Shown: positions 31,194 through 41,587, numbered from the stretch's first letter. The stretch is 64,000 bases of DNA from Marinobacter sp. es.042 (GCF_900188315.1 NZ_LT897781.1:1550001-1614000), one strand, 5' to 3'. Notes: generated by a model not told the origin, from the letters alone. Numbers and translations: made by a program.

Positions 31194-32378
31194 TTGGACC
31201 TTCAACTTTCCAGCCGAGTACAGGCTATCAAGCCCTCTCCCACCCTCGCAGTCACCAACAAGGCCGCGGAACTCCGCGCAGCAGGCCAGGACATTATCGG
31301 CCTGGGTGCCGGCGAGCCGGACTTCGACACACCTGATCACATCAAACAGGCAGCCATTGAAGCCATCAATAACGGCCAGACAAAATACACTGCCGTGGAT
31401 GGTACGCCAGCCCTGAAAAAAGCGATTATTGCGAAGTTCAAACGGGACAACGGCCTGGATTACGAAGCCAACCAGATACTGGTAAGCAGTGGTGGCAAAC
31501 AGAGCTTTTTCAACCTCGCACTTGCCACACTGAACCCGGGTGACGAAGCCATCATCCCTGCTCCGTACTGGGTGTCCTACCCGGATATGGTGCTGGTGGC
31601 TGAAGGCAAACCCGTGATTATCGAAACCGGTGCTGAAACCCGCTTCAAGATCACACCGGAGCAGCTGGAAAACGCCATCACCGAGCGTACCCGCCTGTTC
31701 GTGATCAACAGCCCCTCGAACCCGAGCGGCATGGCCTATACCCTCGAAGAGCTGCAGGCCATCGGCGAGGTGCTGAAGAAGCACCCGAACATCATGATCG
31801 CCACTGACGACATGTATGAGCCGATCCTCTGGACCGGCAAACCGTTCTGCAACATCCTGAACGCCACGCCTGAGTTGTATGACCGCACCTTCGTACTGAA
31901 CGGCGTATCCAAGGCCTACTCCATGACTGGCTGGCGCATCGGTTACGCCGCGGGCCCGGCGAAAATCATCGGTGCCATGAAGAAGATTCAGTCCCAGAGC
32001 ACCTCCAACCCGGCCTCCATCTCCCAGGCAGCGGCACAGGCTGCGCTGGATGGCGATCAGGGCTGCGTGGGCGAGATGGTCAAGGCCTTCAAGGAACGCC
32101 ACGACTGGCTGGTAGAAGCACTGAACAAGCTGCCAGGCGTTGAATGCCTGAACGGCGACGGTACCTTCTATGTGTTCCCCAGCTTCCAGGGCGCCATCGA
32201 TGCCGATTCCAGCGTCAGCACCGACGTTGAATTCGCCGAGAAACTGCTGACCGACGCCGGCGTAGCACTGGTTCCGGGTTCCGCCTTCGGCTGCCCTGGC
32301 CATATGCGCCTGAGCTTTGCGACCAGCATGGAAAACCTGGAAAAGGCTGTCGAACGTCTTCAGAAAGCGCTTGGCTAA
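31194..32378 (+). CDS. class I pyridoxal-phosphate aminotransferase (aspartate aminotransferase type)
   Basis: A 394-residue cytoplasmic PLP enzyme of the I-gamma aspartate aminotransferase group. The start is a TTG at 31194, chosen because AAGGAG lies 7 nt upstream and no ATG is in place. GLGAGEPDFDTPDHIK, NSPSNPSGM, SKAYSMTGWRIGYAAGP (the PLP Lys in SK) and the final MRLSFATSMENLEKAVERL are the family landmarks. The Arg of MRLSFA binds the substrate carboxylate. It likely interconverts aspartate and oxaloacetate, with possible activity on aromatic substrates. A tRNA-Asn gene follows on the same strand after its own promoter. It is divergent from uvrB. Confidence 0.92.
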   Translation: MDLQLSSRVQAIKPSPTLAVTNKAAELRAAGQDIIGLGAGEPDFDTPDHIKQAAIEAINNGQTKYTAVDGTPALKKAIIAKFKRDNGLDYEANQILVSSGGKQSFFNLALATLNPGDEAIIPAPYWVSYPDMVLVAEGKPVIIETGAETRFKITPEQLENAITERTRLFVINSPSNPSGMAYTLEELQAIGEVLKKHPNIMIATDDMYEPILWTGKPFCNILNATPELYDRTFVLNGVSKAYSMTGWRIGYAAGPAKIIGAMKKIQSQSTSNPASISQAAAQAALDGDQGCVGEMVKAFKERHDWLVEALNKLPGVECLNGDGTFYVFPSFQGAIDADSSVSTDVEFAEKLLTDAGVALVPGSAFGCPGHMRLSFATSMENLEKAVERLQKALG

Positions 32379-32395
32379 AAAGTTCTGGCCAGGGG

Positions 32396-32424
32396 TTGAC
32401 GGGGCGGTATTGCCAACTTAATAT
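32396..32424 (+). promoter_or_regulatory. promoter of tRNA-Asn (second copy)
   Basis: TTGACG (32396-32401) and TAATAT (32419-32424) with a 17-nt spacer, followed by a GC-rich discriminator. The layout and the -10 are the same as at the first tRNA-Asn. Confidence 0.8.
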
Positions 32425-32448
32425 ACGCGCCTCGTCACACGACGACGT

Positions 32449-32524
32449 TCCCCGATAGCTCAGTTGGTAGAGCAACGGACTGTTAATCCGTTTGTCGCTG
32501 GTTCGAGCCCAGCTCGGGGAGCCA
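32449..32524 (+). tRNA. tRNA-Asn (GTT), second copy
   Basis: Identical over all 76 nt to the tRNA at 17779-17854, including the encoded CCA and anticodon GTT. Identity extends a few bases each side (GTTCCCC before, CT after), so the two copies form exact direct repeats of about 80 nt. Confidence 0.98.
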
Positions 32525-32532
32525 CTATTCTG

Positions 32533-32567
32533 AAAGCCCGCTAATTCTCTGAGTTAGCGGGTTTTTT
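32533..32567 (+). terminator. terminator of tRNA-Asn (second copy)
   Basis: CCCGCTAA pairs with TTAGCGGG, extended by further pairs inside and outside, and runs into TTTTTT. The stem begins 8 nt after the tRNA end. Confidence 0.9.
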
Positions 32568-32640
32568 ATTGCCCCGCTTTTCGGTTCAGACTTCGGTTGT
32601 TGAGAGCAAATCCTGCCCTAGCCTGCTCGTTGGCGGGACT

Positions 32641-32748
32641 GGTGCGGCTGTCATGGCTTTCCAAAACACGCTACAAGCACGTCCGTGTGCGCTTGTTTCG
32701 GGCCGTCCATGGCCCTCTACAGTTTTGGAAAGCCATGACAGCCACACC
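32641..32748 (-). repeat. structured intergenic repeat, copy B
   Basis: Arms 32641-32667 and 32722-32748 pair over 27 bp with one G-T wobble and enclose a 54-nt core. Read on the minus strand the core aligns with copies A and C. Hairpin one is GGGCC-atgga-CGGCCC and hairpin two GCAC-acggac-GTGC, both with A-N-GGA in the loop. It lies between the tRNA-Asn terminator and copy C, about 115 nt from the latter and in the opposite orientation. The arm sequence is unrelated to that of copy A. Confidence 0.85.
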
Positions 32749-32863
32749 GTTCGACGGTGTACGTATCCGCAAAACAGACAAAACTCTCACAGAAAGCAGG
32801 TAGTCAGTAGGTTGCAGTAGCCCACCGAACTCTGACGCAAGATATATCTGAGAAGTTCGAAGA

Positions 32864-32971
32864 GGTGGTGTGGGGCCTCCCTCCCAAAAATGTCTGTGGC
32901 CAAGGATGGCCACAGCCAAGCGCACATGGATGTGCTCGTAGCGGTTTTTGGGAGGGAGGCCCCACACCACC
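32864..32971 (+). repeat. structured intergenic repeat, copy C
   Basis: A perfect 27 bp stem (32864-32890 with 32945-32971) encloses a 54-nt core with hairpins TGTGGCC-aagga-TGGCCACA and GCACA-tgga-TGTGC. Both loops show A-N-GGA. With copy B it fills most of the 498-nt gene-free gap 32525-33022. The remainder of the gap, 32750-32863, shows nothing I can name. Copy C is 51 nt past the pyrF stop codon, on the strand opposite to pyrF. Confidence 0.85.
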
Positions 32972-33022
32972 AGACTCCAAACCATGCAGGCTAGGAGCCC
33001 AAATCAGACAAGAACCTAGAAA

Positions 33023-33739
33023 CTAGGCGCCAATAACCTCAGAGTGAATAGCCTCCAAGGCAGCCAGAGGGTCAGACGCCTGAGTAATCGGGCGGCCGAT
33101 CACGAGGTAGTCGGAACCGGCTTTGAGGGCATCTGTGGGCGTCATGATGCGCTGCTGATCGCCTTTATCGGCAGTCAACGGACGGATTCCCGGTGTGATC
33201 AGCTTGAAGTCGGCGCCCTGCTCGGCTTTGAGCTTCGGTGCCTCTTGCGCGGAGCAGACGACGCCGTCGAGGCCGCAGTTTTTGGTAAGGGTTGCCAGGC
33301 GGGATACCTGGGCTTCCGGGGAATCGGTGATGCCAATACCGGCGAGATCGTCGGCGTTCATGCTGGTGAGGACCGTGACGGCAATCAACAGCGGGCGATC
33401 CGCACCAAAGGTTTCCAGGCGCTCCCGACAGGCGGTCATCATTTTCTCGCCGCCAGAGGCATGCACATTGACCATCCATACACCGAGATCGGCAGCGGCC
33501 GCAACTGCCGCCGATGTGGTGTTCGGGATGTCGTGGAATTTCAGGTCCAGGAATACGTCGAATCCACGCTTCTGAAGCCCTTCCACCAATTGCGGGCCAG
33601 AGCGGGTGAACAGCTCCTTGCCTACTTTCAGGCGGCATTTGCTCGGGTCCAGTTTGTCGACCAGCTCAAGGGCAGGATTCTGGGAGGGAAAATCGAGGGC
33701 GACGATGATTTTGGGATCGTTAGCAGTTTGCACGTTCAC
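33023..33739 (-). CDS. pyrF: orotidine 5'-phosphate decarboxylase
   Basis: A cytoplasmic enzyme that decarboxylates OMP to UMP, the last step of UMP synthesis. The 238-residue TIM barrel carries [13 protein letters not shown] at the start, the catalytic [14 protein letters not shown] (Lys and Asp pairs) around residue 70, ITPGIRP near 185 and [14 protein letters not shown] near 210. All catalytic residues are in place. It lies downstream of lapA-lapB, the same order as in Escherichia coli, with a 26-nt gap to lapB, so it is probably co-transcribed. Confidence 0.97.
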   Translation of the reverse strand: MNVQTANDPKIIVALDFPSQNPALELVDKLDPSKCRLKVGKELFTRSGPQLVEGLQKRGFDVFLDLKFHDIPNTTSAAVAAAADLGVWMVNVHASGGEKMMTACRERLETFGADRPLLIAVTVLTSMNADDLAGIGITDSPEAQVSRLATLTKNCGLDGVVCSAQEAPKLKAEQGADFKLITPGIRPLTADKGDQQRIMTPTDALKAGSDYLVIGRPITQASDPLAALEAIHSEVIGA

Positions 33740-33765
33740 TTGTCCTGCGGAAATTCGGTAAAGGT

Positions 33766-34935
33766 TTATTCGGCTTCAACACCCTGGATCGGGCGTACGG
33801 TTTCCCATTGCTTGCAGCTTGGGCAAAGCCAGTGCAGCTGACGGCCAGAGAAACCACAGCTGACACAGCGGTAGACGGGGCGATTGGCGAGAATCAGGTG
33901 GCCAATACGGCTCACCAGCCTGCCCTCATCAGTGGTCATGCCCTTTTCATAACCGGCCATTTCCACCAGCCGGAGCAGGCCACGGACGCTCGGGCGGGTT
34001 TCCAGTTCCTGCCTGAGCAAGTCGATGGCAGCCGGTCGCCCCGAGGCGCGCTCAACGGACTCCACCAGAGCCAGCAACAAACTGGTGCTCGGGTAGTTTT
34101 CGTAAAGCTTGCGCAGTTTTTTCGCCAACCGGCCAATGTCGCCGTGCTCGTGCTCAAGTTTCATGAGCCGGTCGATGGCTTCCGGCCCAAACTCAGGGTT
34201 CTGTTCGAATACTTTCAGGCACTGGCTGCCTGCCTCGCGATAGCTGCCCTGCCGAACCAGCAGCTTCATCATAATCAGATTGGCCCGAACGCAGGAGCGA
34301 TCGTACTCAAGCGCCTCCTTGGCAAGTTTCTGGGCAGCCCAACGGTCGTCCTGTTTCAAAGACTCTTCCGACAGCTCACATGTCAGGTAGGCCAGCACCT
34401 TGAACATTGCCGGGTCGGAATCCCCACGCGTCAGCGTTCGGGCCACTTCGGCAGCCTTTGCCCATTCCTTTTCCTGTTGGTAGAGGTCGATGAGCTGCTG
34501 GGAGGAGTGCCGTCCGTAATCCTTGTCGCCCATCAACTGGTGCAACAATGCCTCGGCCCGGTCGAGGAGCCCCGCGTTCAGGTAATCGCGGGCAAGCTCG
34601 AGAGTCACCTGCGGGGAGAATCTCGGGGGTAATTCGGGCCTGGCCAGAAGGTTCTGGTGGATCAGTATGGCGCGATCGGTTTCGCCCTTGTTGCGGAAAT
34701 GGCTGCCAATGGAGAGGTGGAGGCTGACAGTATCCTTGTTGACCGCAAGGGACTGGACGAAATTCTCAACTGCCTGGTCGGAGTAGTTCGTAAACAGGAA
34801 CTGGAGACGATCCTTCACCGATTCCTCATCGGAAATCGTTTTGCCGGATCGCCTGTCACCGCTTCCCAGCCGGCCCACAAGCCAGCCAACGGCGACTGCA
34901 ACTGTCAGCAGCAGCCACTGTAATACGATATCCAT
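33766..34935 (-). CDS. lapB: lipopolysaccharide assembly protein LapB (YciM)
   Basis: A 389-residue protein anchored by one N-terminal helix ([20 protein letters not shown]) with its body in the cytoplasm. About eight TPR repeats fill residues 60-340. The C-terminal rubredoxin-like zinc domain, [26 protein letters not shown], has two CxxC pairs. LapB presents LpxC to the FtsH protease and so limits lipid A synthesis. Its ATG overlaps the lapA stop codon (TAATG), which marks translational coupling. The length agrees with the family. The protein should work with the chromosomal FtsH, not necessarily with the second FtsH found later in this window. Confidence 0.96.
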   Translation of the reverse strand: MDIVLQWLLLTVAVAVGWLVGRLGSGDRRSGKTISDEESVKDRLQFLFTNYSDQAVENFVQSLAVNKDTVSLHLSIGSHFRNKGETDRAILIHQNLLARPELPPRFSPQVTLELARDYLNAGLLDRAEALLHQLMGDKDYGRHSSQQLIDLYQQEKEWAKAAEVARTLTRGDSDPAMFKVLAYLTCELSEESLKQDDRWAAQKLAKEALEYDRSCVRANLIMMKLLVRQGSYREAGSQCLKVFEQNPEFGPEAIDRLMKLEHEHGDIGRLAKKLRKLYENYPSTSLLLALVESVERASGRPAAIDLLRQELETRPSVRGLLRLVEMAGYEKGMTTDEGRLVSRIGHLILANRPVYRCVSCGFSGRQLHWLCPSCKQWETVRPIQGVEAE

Positions 34936-35237
34936 TAAAGAGTCCGGTCGTTCTGGGCCCTGGATTTCTCCAATGCCTGCTCGGCGCGATCAAGTCGTTT
35001 CTGAAGGGTTCGCCGGGACACCGAGTTGCGAACGGTGGCCAGCATGGTTATCAGCACGCCAACAAGGGCACCGACAACAAATGCCATGATAATCCAGACG
35101 GCAACACCATGGGGTTGGGTTTTAAACAACAGAAAGTTGAGGGAGACTGCCATTTGATTGTTGAGTGAAAATACCAGTGCCAGCAGAACCAGGACCAAAA
35201 CCAACAGAATAATAAGGATCTTCTGCAATCCTGCCAT
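34935..35237 (-). CDS. lapA: lipopolysaccharide assembly protein LapA (YciS)
   Basis: A 100-residue inner-membrane protein from the ATG at 35237 (GGGAG about 10 nt upstream; an ATG at 35261 is less likely). There are two hydrophobic segments, LQKILIILLVLVLVLLALVF and AVWIIMAFVVGALVGVLITM, and a charged coiled C-terminal tail (RRTLQKRLDRAEQALEK). It partners LapB, with which it overlaps, in control of LpxC turnover. The DUF1049 fold and gene order confirm the name. Confidence 0.92.
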   Translation of the reverse strand: MAGLQKILIILLVLVLVLLALVFSLNNQMAVSLNFLLFKTQPHGVAVWIIMAFVVGALVGVLITMLATVRNSVSRRTLQKRLDRAEQALEKSRAQNDRTL

Positions 35238-35296
35238 AGCAATAGCACTCCCAAAGGGCATTGATGCCCGAATTATACGCGTTCCATGAGCAGCTG

Positions 35297-35593
35297 TTAA
35301 AAGCCTTGCTTCAAGCTGTCGTTGACCTGCTCTCTCAATTCCTTGCCGGGTTTGAAGTGCGGCACATATTTGGCTGGCAACTGAACAGCCTCACCGGTTT
35401 TCGGATTGCGCCCGGTACGCGCGGCCCGGTGATGAAGGGAAAAACTGCCAAATCCCCGGATTTCTATTCTCTGACCATCGGCAAGCGACTGGGACATGTG
35501 CTCGATGATGGTTTTTACAGCCAGTTCGACATCTTTAACGGAGAGCTGAGTCTGCTTGGAAGCAATCAGCTCGACCAGTTCGGACTTCGTCAT
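35297..35593 (-). CDS. ihfB: integration host factor subunit beta
   Basis: A nucleoid protein of 98 residues that pairs with IhfA to bend DNA sharply at specific sites. It starts [14 protein letters not shown] and has [36 protein letters not shown] as the beta-arm with the intercalating Pro. RNPKTGE and the beta-type features separate it from IhfA and HU. It sits downstream of rpsA, a conserved order, but behind a strong terminator, so it probably also has its own promoter. Confidence 0.97.
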   Translation of the reverse strand: MTKSELVELIASKQTQLSVKDVELAVKTIIEHMSQSLADGQRIEIRGFGSFSLHHRAARTGRNPKTGEAVQLPAKYVPHFKPGKELREQVNDSLKQGF

Positions 35594-35682
35594 GAGGCGT
35601 TTCCCTCTTTCATTTTTATTCGGCCGTCGGTTACCGGATTCCCATGACTACCTAGTTTAGCCAAACCAGAAAAAAACACAAA

Positions 35683-35711
35683 AAAAACGGGCTCTTAGAG
35701 CCCGTTTTTTT
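35683..35711. terminator. bidirectional terminator after rpsA
   Basis: An 8 bp stem ACGGGCTC/GAGCCCGT with a 3-nt loop is flanked by a run of A on one side and T on the other, so it works on both strands. It lies 17 nt past the rpsA stop codon. Confidence 0.92.
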
Positions 35712-35727
35712 CATACCAACCGGAGGA

Positions 35728-37422
35728 TTAGTCCTTGTTGGCGTTTTGCTGCTGCATCTGCTCCTTGATGAGATCACCGATGGTGGTCGCACCAGAGGAA
35801 GTTTCCGCAGTTTTGGTCCGCACGTTTTCCAGTGCCTGCTTGTCGTCCTCAACATCTTTGGACTTCACAGACAGGTTGATGATGCGGTTCTTGCGGTCGA
35901 TGCTGATGATCTTCGCTTCAACTTCTTCGCCTTCCTTCAGCGCGTTGCGTGCATCTTCAACACGGTCACGGCTGATTTCAGAGGCTTTCAGTACCGCTTC
36001 AACTTCGTCGTTCAGAGCAATGGTAGCTGCCTTGGCATCAACTGCAGACACGGTGCCCTTAACAATGGAGCCCTTGTCGTTCAGCTGAACAAACTCGGCG
36101 AACGGATCGCTCTCGAGCTGCTTGATACCCAGGGAGATACGCTCACGCTCCGGATCAACAGACAGGATAACGGTTTCAACTTCGTCACCCTTCTTGTATT
36201 CACGAACCGCTTCTTCGCCAGTCTCGTTCCAGCTGATATCAGACAGGTGAACCAGACCGTCGATGCCGCCATCCAGACCGATAAAGATACCGAAGTCAGT
36301 GATTGACTTGATCTTACCGGAGATACGGTCGCCCTTGTTGAAGTTGCTGGAGAAATCTTCCCACGGGTTGGATACACATTGCTTGATACCCAGGGAGATA
36401 CGACGACGTTCTTCGTCGATATCCAGAATCATCACGCCCACTTCGTCGCCTACCTGGACAACCTTGGACGGATGGATGTTCTTGTTGGTCCAATCCATTT
36501 CAGATACGTGAACCAGGCCTTCAACACCTTCTTCCAGCTCAGCAAAGCAGCCGTAGTCAGTCAGGTTGGTAACGCGCGCAGTAACCTTGCTGCCTTCCGG
36601 GTAACGACCCTTGATATCAACCCAGGGATCTTCGCCCAGCTGCTTCAGGCCGAGGGAGACTCGGTTACGCTCACGATCGAACTTCAGCACCTTGACGCTG
36701 ATTTCGTCGCCAACATTAACGATTTCGCTCGGATGCTTGATGCGCTTCCAGGCCATATCGGTAATGTGCAGCAGGCCGTCAACACCACCCAGATCCACGA
36801 ACGCGCCGTAGTCGGTCAGGTTCTTGACGATACCCTTGATTTCCATACCCTCGGTCAGGGTTTCGAGCAGAGCTTCACGCTCAGCACTGTTTTCAGCTTC
36901 CAGAACGGCGCGGCGGGAAACAACCACGTTGTTGCGCTTCTGGTCGAGCTTGATAACCTTGAATTCGAGTTCTTTGTTCTCCAGGTGCGCGGTGTCGCGA
37001 ACCGGACGAACATCAACCAGCGAGCCAGGCAGGAAGGCACGGATGCCGGCCAGATCGACGGTGAAACCACCCTTGACCTTACCGTTGATGATACCTTTAA
37101 CCACTTCCTCAGCTTCGAAGGACTTCTCGAGTACCTTCCAGGCTTCTGCACGCTTGGCCTTTTCACGGGACAGACGGGTCTCACCGAAGCCGTCTTCAAC
37201 AGCGTCGAGAGCTACATCGACAACGTCGCCGATAGCAATTTCCAACTCGCCTTTTTCGTTAAGGAACTGGGAGGCGGGGATAACGCCTTCGGACTTCAGT
37301 CCGGCGTTAACGGTGACCCAGTCGTTATCGACGTCTACAACGGTTCCCTGGACGATGGAACCCGGTTGCATGTCAATTTCTTTCAGGCTTTCTTCAAAAA
37401 GATCCGCAAAGCTCTCGCTCAT
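35728..37422 (-). CDS. rpsA: 30S ribosomal protein S1
   Basis: The ribosomal protein that draws mRNA to the 30S subunit, 564 residues. The start is the ATG at 37422 (AGGA 8-9 nt upstream), giving [13 protein letters not shown], the common S1 start; the frame to 37485 is only an open extension. Six S1 OB-fold domains can be followed (for example [64 protein letters not shown]). The order cmk-rpsA-ihfB is standard. The 130-nt leader between cmk and rpsA could hold the promoter and the site where S1 represses its own translation. Confidence 0.97.
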   Translation of the reverse strand: MSESFADLFEESLKEIDMQPGSIVQGTVVDVDNDWVTVNAGLKSEGVIPASQFLNEKGELEIAIGDVVDVALDAVEDGFGETRLSREKAKRAEAWKVLEKSFEAEEVVKGIINGKVKGGFTVDLAGIRAFLPGSLVDVRPVRDTAHLENKELEFKVIKLDQKRNNVVVSRRAVLEAENSAEREALLETLTEGMEIKGIVKNLTDYGAFVDLGGVDGLLHITDMAWKRIKHPSEIVNVGDEISVKVLKFDRERNRVSLGLKQLGEDPWVDIKGRYPEGSKVTARVTNLTDYGCFAELEEGVEGLVHVSEMDWTNKNIHPSKVVQVGDEVGVMILDIDEERRRISLGIKQCVSNPWEDFSSNFNKGDRISGKIKSITDFGIFIGLDGGIDGLVHLSDISWNETGEEAVREYKKGDEVETVILSVDPERERISLGIKQLESDPFAEFVQLNDKGSIVKGTVSAVDAKAATIALNDEVEAVLKASEISRDRVEDARNALKEGEEVEAKIISIDRKNRIINLSVKSKDVEDDKQALENVRTKTAETSSGATTIGDLIKEQMQQQNANKD

Positions 37423-37552
37423 TATGAGTCCTATATGATCAACGCAAGTGTACTCCGTGCCACCAGCAACACGGTCTGTTAACAAGTTCCGGACTAAGCC
37501 TGTGGCTGGCAGATAGCGCTACATCCGGCATTTCAACGACAAAAAGGTGTAG

Positions 37553-38233
37553 TCAGGCCTGACCTGCTGCGGCCATACACCTGTCCAACACCTTTTCTAT
37601 ACTCAATCCCGTAGAATCAATGACTTGCGCATCATCTGCGGGCTTGAGAGGGGCTGCGGAACGGTTCATATCCCGTTCATCACGAACCCGTATCTCCTCT
37701 AAAAGGGCGTCAATATTAACATCGACACCCGCGTCCTTCAACTGGCTATAGCGCCGCTGGGCCCTCTCCTCGGCGCTTGCCGTCAGGAAGATTTTTACCG
37801 GTGCATCCGGAAAAACCACCGTTCCCATATCCCGGCCATCGGCCACCAGGCCCGGCGCCTGCCGGAAGTCCCGCTGGCGCTGCAATAGCGCATCCCGAAC
37901 CGGCTGCATGACTGCCACCTTCGAGGCGTTGTCGCCAGCCGATTCTGTACGTATATCTGCTGTCACGTCCTGACCGGCGAGAATCACTTTTACCGGCTCA
38001 CCTTCCGGAGTGGGCTCAAAGGCCACATCCAGCCCGGCGGCGACTTTAACCAGGCCGTTCTCGTCATCCAGAGACACGCCCTGGCGAACCGCGGCCAGCG
38101 CCGTCAGCCGGTAAAGGGCACCACTGTCAAGAAGATGCCACCCAAGCTTTCGGGCCAGCATCTGGGTGATCGTGCCTTTGCCGGAACCTCCGGGACCATC
38201 AACGGTAATCACCGGCGCACTGCTATCAACCAT
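37553..38233 (-). CDS. cmk: cytidylate kinase
   Basis: A cytoplasmic kinase that phosphorylates CMP and dCMP with ATP, 226 residues. The P-loop GPGGSGKGT lies at about residues 13-21, [15 protein letters not shown] forms the NMP-binding helix, and [30 protein letters not shown] covers the substrate and lid region. Its ATG overlaps the stop codon of the tyrA-aroA gene (TAATG), so the pair is translationally coupled. Length and motifs are normal for the family. Confidence 0.97.
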   Translation of the reverse strand: MVDSSAPVITVDGPGGSGKGTITQMLARKLGWHLLDSGALYRLTALAAVRQGVSLDDENGLVKVAAGLDVAFEPTPEGEPVKVILAGQDVTADIRTESAGDNASKVAVMQPVRDALLQRQRDFRQAPGLVADGRDMGTVVFPDAPVKIFLTASAEERAQRRYSQLKDAGVDVNIDALLEEIRVRDERDMNRSAAPLKPADDAQVIDSTGLSIEKVLDRCMAAAGQA

Positions 38234-40461
38234 TATTCAGCCCCCTCGGCTGAGATATTGATCCCCGTTCCTTGCGCAAGTTCCACAAAACCGGGGAAAG
38301 ACGTAGCCACATTGGCACAGTCGTTCACCGTAATGTCACCCGCAGCGCGCAGGGAAGCGACCGCAAAGGACATCGCGATGCGATGGTCTCCATGACTGTT
38401 CACGGTACCGCCACCGATGGTCTGACCGCCATCGATAATAATGCCGTCAGGCGTGACGGTGGTCTCGACTCCCAGTGCAGCAAGGCCATCTGCCATCACC
38501 TGGATCCGATCGCTTTCCTTGACCCGAAGTTCCTCTGCGCCCCGCAGCACCGTGCGGCCGTTGGCACAGGCCGCGGCAATGAACAGCACCGGGAATTCGT
38601 CGATGGCCAAGGGGACCTGATCCTCAGGGATGTCGATACCCTGGAGCTCCGCGGAGCGGACCCGAAGGTCAGCCACCGGCTCACCACCGATTTCGCGCTC
38701 GTCCAGAATCTCGATATTGGCGCCCATCTGATTCAGGATGTTGATCACACCAACCCTGGTCGGGTTCATACCAACGTGGCGAAGGATCAGATCGGAGCCC
38801 GGGGCAATACTGGCCGCGACGAGGAAAAACGCGGACGACGAAATATCGCCAGGCACATCAATATTGGTCGCCGTCAGTTTGCCGCCACCACTGACACTGG
38901 CGGTCGCACCGTCACGGTGAACGTGATAGCCAAAACCCGCGAGCATGCGTTCGGTATGATCACGGGTAGGCGCCGGCTCGGTCACCGATGTACTGCCCTC
39001 GGCATAAAGTCCGGCCAGCAGAAGACACGATTTGACCTGGGCGCTGGCCACCGGCATTTCATAGTGAATACCGGACAGCTTCTGGCCACCACGGATTTTC
39101 AGTGGCGGGCGCCCCCCTTTTTCGGTATCGATAACGGCGCCCATCGCCCTGAGCGGATCGGCAACCCGCCCCATCGGGCGACCGGAGAGACTCGCATCGC
39201 CGGTAAGCTCGGAATCAAAAGGCTGGGCCGCCAGCAAACCGGCGAACAGCCGCATGGCGGTTCCCGAGTTACCCAGATACAGAGGCCCGCGGGGGGCCTG
39301 AAGCCCGTGCATGCCAACACCATGGATGCGAACAAAGCCGTCGTCCGGGCCTTCAATAGTGACGCCCATATCCCGGAATGCCTGGAGCGTCGCCAGGCTG
39401 TCTTCACCTTCCAGAAACCCTTTCACCTCGGTTACACCGTCTGCCAGAGCACCCAGCATGATGGAACGGTGCGACATTGACTTGTCGCCGGGCACCCGGA
39501 TATCACCGGTGATCGCGCCACCGGGCTGTAGACGGAACGTTACCTGCTTTTCACTGTTGTTTGTCACGTAAGCCTGTCCTGAGAGCATCTTCGAAAAATG
39601 TTCACGCGCCGCCTTGGCGCGACTGAAAACCCGCAACAACGTGGCGCTGTCCTGATTGGCAATGGCAGTGCGCAGTTGTTCGAGGTCGTGGGTAAAGTGG
39701 TCAATGACACGAAGAACCGCATCACGGTTCGACAGAAAAATATCGTGCCACATCACCGGATCGCTGGCCGCAATCCGGGTAAAGTCCCTGAAGCCACCGG
39801 CGGCGTAGCGGAAGATGTCCATGTTCTCATCTTCACCCGCCAGGGTATCTACGAGGGAGAACGCGATCAGGTGGGGCAAGTGGCTGGTGGCTGCCAGCAC
39901 CTCATCGTGATACGCCACCGACATGGTCAGCACCGTGGCACCGCATCCCTCCCAGAGCCCTTTCAGGCGAGCCAGGTGGGGCTGGCTGACATTGTCCGGC
40001 GGCGTAAGGATGACCTTGTGGTTGGCGAACAACTCGGGATTGGCCGCCCGGATGCCGCTCTTCTCGGAACCGGCAATGGGATGACCGGGAATAACCAGAG
40101 GCGACAAGCCGCCGAACACGGCCTCAACATCGGTTACGAAGCTGGATTTGGTACTACCGACATCGGTGAGTATCGCGTCCGGCTCCAGAGCCGGACGAAT
40201 CTGCTCAAGAACCGCGCGTGTCGCCCTTACCGGAACGGCAAGCACAACGAGGTCCGCGCCACGAACAGCATCAGAAACCGTTGAAGCCGCCTGATCGATC
40301 ACACCCAACTCTTTGCCGAGTTGCAGTTCCTCAGAGCGATGGTCCGCACCAACAACCGTACCCGCAAGCCCATTGCGACGGATCGCGCAGGCCAGGGAGC
40401 CACCGATAAGCCCCAGGCCAATCACCGCTACCCGTTTAAACAGAGGCTCGGAAGACGTCAT
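38233..40461 (-). CDS. aroA: fused prephenate dehydrogenase / EPSP synthase (TyrA-AroA)
   Basis: A 742-residue fusion of two steps of aromatic amino-acid synthesis. Residues 1-295 are a TyrA-type dehydrogenase with the NAD motif [14 protein letters not shown] and the [11 protein letters not shown] loop. Residues 310-742 are 5-enolpyruvylshikimate-3-phosphate synthase, with [34 protein letters not shown] and [13 protein letters not shown]. The joined form is known in Pseudomonas and relatives, and here both active sites look complete. It lies between hisC (1-nt gap) and cmk (overlap) in the aromatic/serine cluster. The AroA Gly in LGNSGTAMR has the sequence of the glyphosate-sensitive class I enzyme. 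Confidence 0.95.
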   Translation of the reverse strand: MTSSEPLFKRVAVIGLGLIGGSLACAIRRNGLAGTVVGADHRSEELQLGKELGVIDQAASTVSDAVRGADLVVLAVPVRATRAVLEQIRPALEPDAILTDVGSTKSSFVTDVEAVFGGLSPLVIPGHPIAGSEKSGIRAANPELFANHKVILTPPDNVSQPHLARLKGLWEGCGATVLTMSVAYHDEVLAATSHLPHLIAFSLVDTLAGEDENMDIFRYAAGGFRDFTRIAASDPVMWHDIFLSNRDAVLRVIDHFTHDLEQLRTAIANQDSATLLRVFSRAKAAREHFSKMLSGQAYVTNNSEKQVTFRLQPGGAITGDIRVPGDKSMSHRSIMLGALADGVTEVKGFLEGEDSLATLQAFRDMGVTIEGPDDGFVRIHGVGMHGLQAPRGPLYLGNSGTAMRLFAGLLAAQPFDSELTGDASLSGRPMGRVADPLRAMGAVIDTEKGGRPPLKIRGGQKLSGIHYEMPVASAQVKSCLLLAGLYAEGSTSVTEPAPTRDHTERMLAGFGYHVHRDGATASVSGGGKLTATNIDVPGDISSSAFFLVAASIAPGSDLILRHVGMNPTRVGVINILNQMGANIEILDEREIGGEPVADLRVRSAELQGIDIPEDQVPLAIDEFPVLFIAAACANGRTVLRGAEELRVKESDRIQVMADGLAALGVETTVTPDGIIIDGGQTIGGGTVNSHGDHRIAMSFAVASLRAAGDITVNDCANVATSFPGFVELAQGTGINISAEGAE

Positions 40462-40462
40462 A

Positions 40463-41587
40463 TCAGTCGCTGAGCCCCGATGCAGTCAGGGCCTGGGCCA
40501 GAGCTTCGATAAAGCGCTCATTTTCTTCCGGCAGCCCTACGGACACCCGAAGATGTCTGGGCATGCCATAGCCCGCGATGGGCCGGACAATTACACCGTG
40601 TGCGAGCAGAGCCTGGTAAACGCCCATGGCCTGCTCCCCCACTTCCACGGCAACGAAGTTCCCGGCCGACGGAATGTAACCGAGCCCCATCCGGTCAAAT
40701 GCCTCCTGCAACTGACGCAGACCGGCTGTATTCACATCCCGCGAACGCTCGAGGTAATCCTCATCTTCGAGCACAGCCGTGGCGGCAGACAGGGCAACGG
40801 TATCCACGTTGAACGGCTGACGCACCCGGTTAAGAATGTCTGCAATGGCCGGCGAGGAGATGCTGTAACCTACCCGCAGAGCCGCCAGCCCCCAGGCTTT
40901 GGAGAACGTGCGGCAAACGATGAGATTCGGGAAACGGGCCAACAGCTCGACACCATCCGGGTATTGATCACCGGTCAGGTATTCACAGTAGGCTTCATCC
41001 AGAACCACAAGCACGTTCTCGGGAATTTTCTTCAGGAACGCTTCAATGGCGTCCGCCGTATGAACGGTACCCGTCGGGTTGTTCGGGTTGGCGACAAACA
41101 CGAGACGAGTGCGATCGGTAACCGCTGCGGCCATGGCGTCCAGATCGTGCCCCCATTCCCGGGCTGGCACGGACACACCCCTGGCACCGATGGCCTGGGT
41201 CACCAGCGGGTAGACGGCGAACGCGTACTGGGAGAACACCACCTCGGAATCTGCATCGGCGAAGCAACGGGTAATCACTTCCAGTACATCGTTGGAGCCG
41301 TTACCAAGGGTAATCTGATCCATCCCGACGTTCAGACGCTTCGAAAGCGCCTGCTTCAGGTTGAATCCGTTGCCATCGGGATACAGACAAAGCTCGGAGA
41401 GGGCCTGCCGCGCCGCCGACATCGCTTTTTCGCTGGGCCCCAGCGGGTTTTCGTTGCTCGCCAGCTTGATGATTTCTGCCGGATTGAGGCCAAGCTCACG
41501 GGCCAGCTCTTCAATCGGCTTGCCCGGCTGATAGGGTGAGAGGGCCTGTACGCCGCGAACCGCCAGGCTCTGGTAATCAATAGCCAT
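40463..41587 (-). CDS. hisC: histidinol-phosphate aminotransferase
   Basis: A 374-residue cytoplasmic PLP enzyme that converts imidazole-acetol phosphate to histidinol phosphate; enzymes in this gene context also often take aromatic oxo-acids. SNENPLGPSEKAM, NPNNPTGTVHTADAIEAF, VLDEAYCEYL and CRTFSKAWGLAALRVGY (PLP Lys in SK) are present. It lies between pheA and the TyrA-AroA fusion, so phenylalanine and tyrosine transamination is a plausible second role. No his operon genes are adjacent, which supports that view. The ATG has GAGGA a few bases upstream. Confidence 0.92.
   Translation of the reverse strand: MAIDYQSLAVRGVQALSPYQPGKPIEELARELGLNPAEIIKLASNENPLGPSEKAMSAARQALSELCLYPDGNGFNLKQALSKRLNVGMDQITLGNGSNDVLEVITRCFADADSEVVFSQYAFAVYPLVTQAIGARGVSVPAREWGHDLDAMAAAVTDRTRLVFVANPNNPTGTVHTADAIEAFLKKIPENVLVVLDEAYCEYLTGDQYPDGVELLARFPNLIVCRTFSKAWGLAALRVGYSISSPAIADILNRVRQPFNVDTVALSAATAVLEDEDYLERSRDVNTAGLRQLQEAFDRMGLGYIPSAGNFVAVEVGEQAMGVYQALLAHGVIVRPIAGYGMPRHLRVSVGLPEENERFIEALAQALTASGLSD

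Noticed and set aside
32569..32820. Small open frames in the gap after the second tRNA-Asn
   Set aside because: They run through the stem-loop repeat copy B; no ribosome binding site, and the frames reflect the inverted repeat.
32641..32971. Repeat copies B and C as ordinary terminators or as IS ends
   Set aside because: The stems are far longer than terminators need and lack T-runs; no transposase lies between or beside them, and a conserved structured core is not expected for IS ends.
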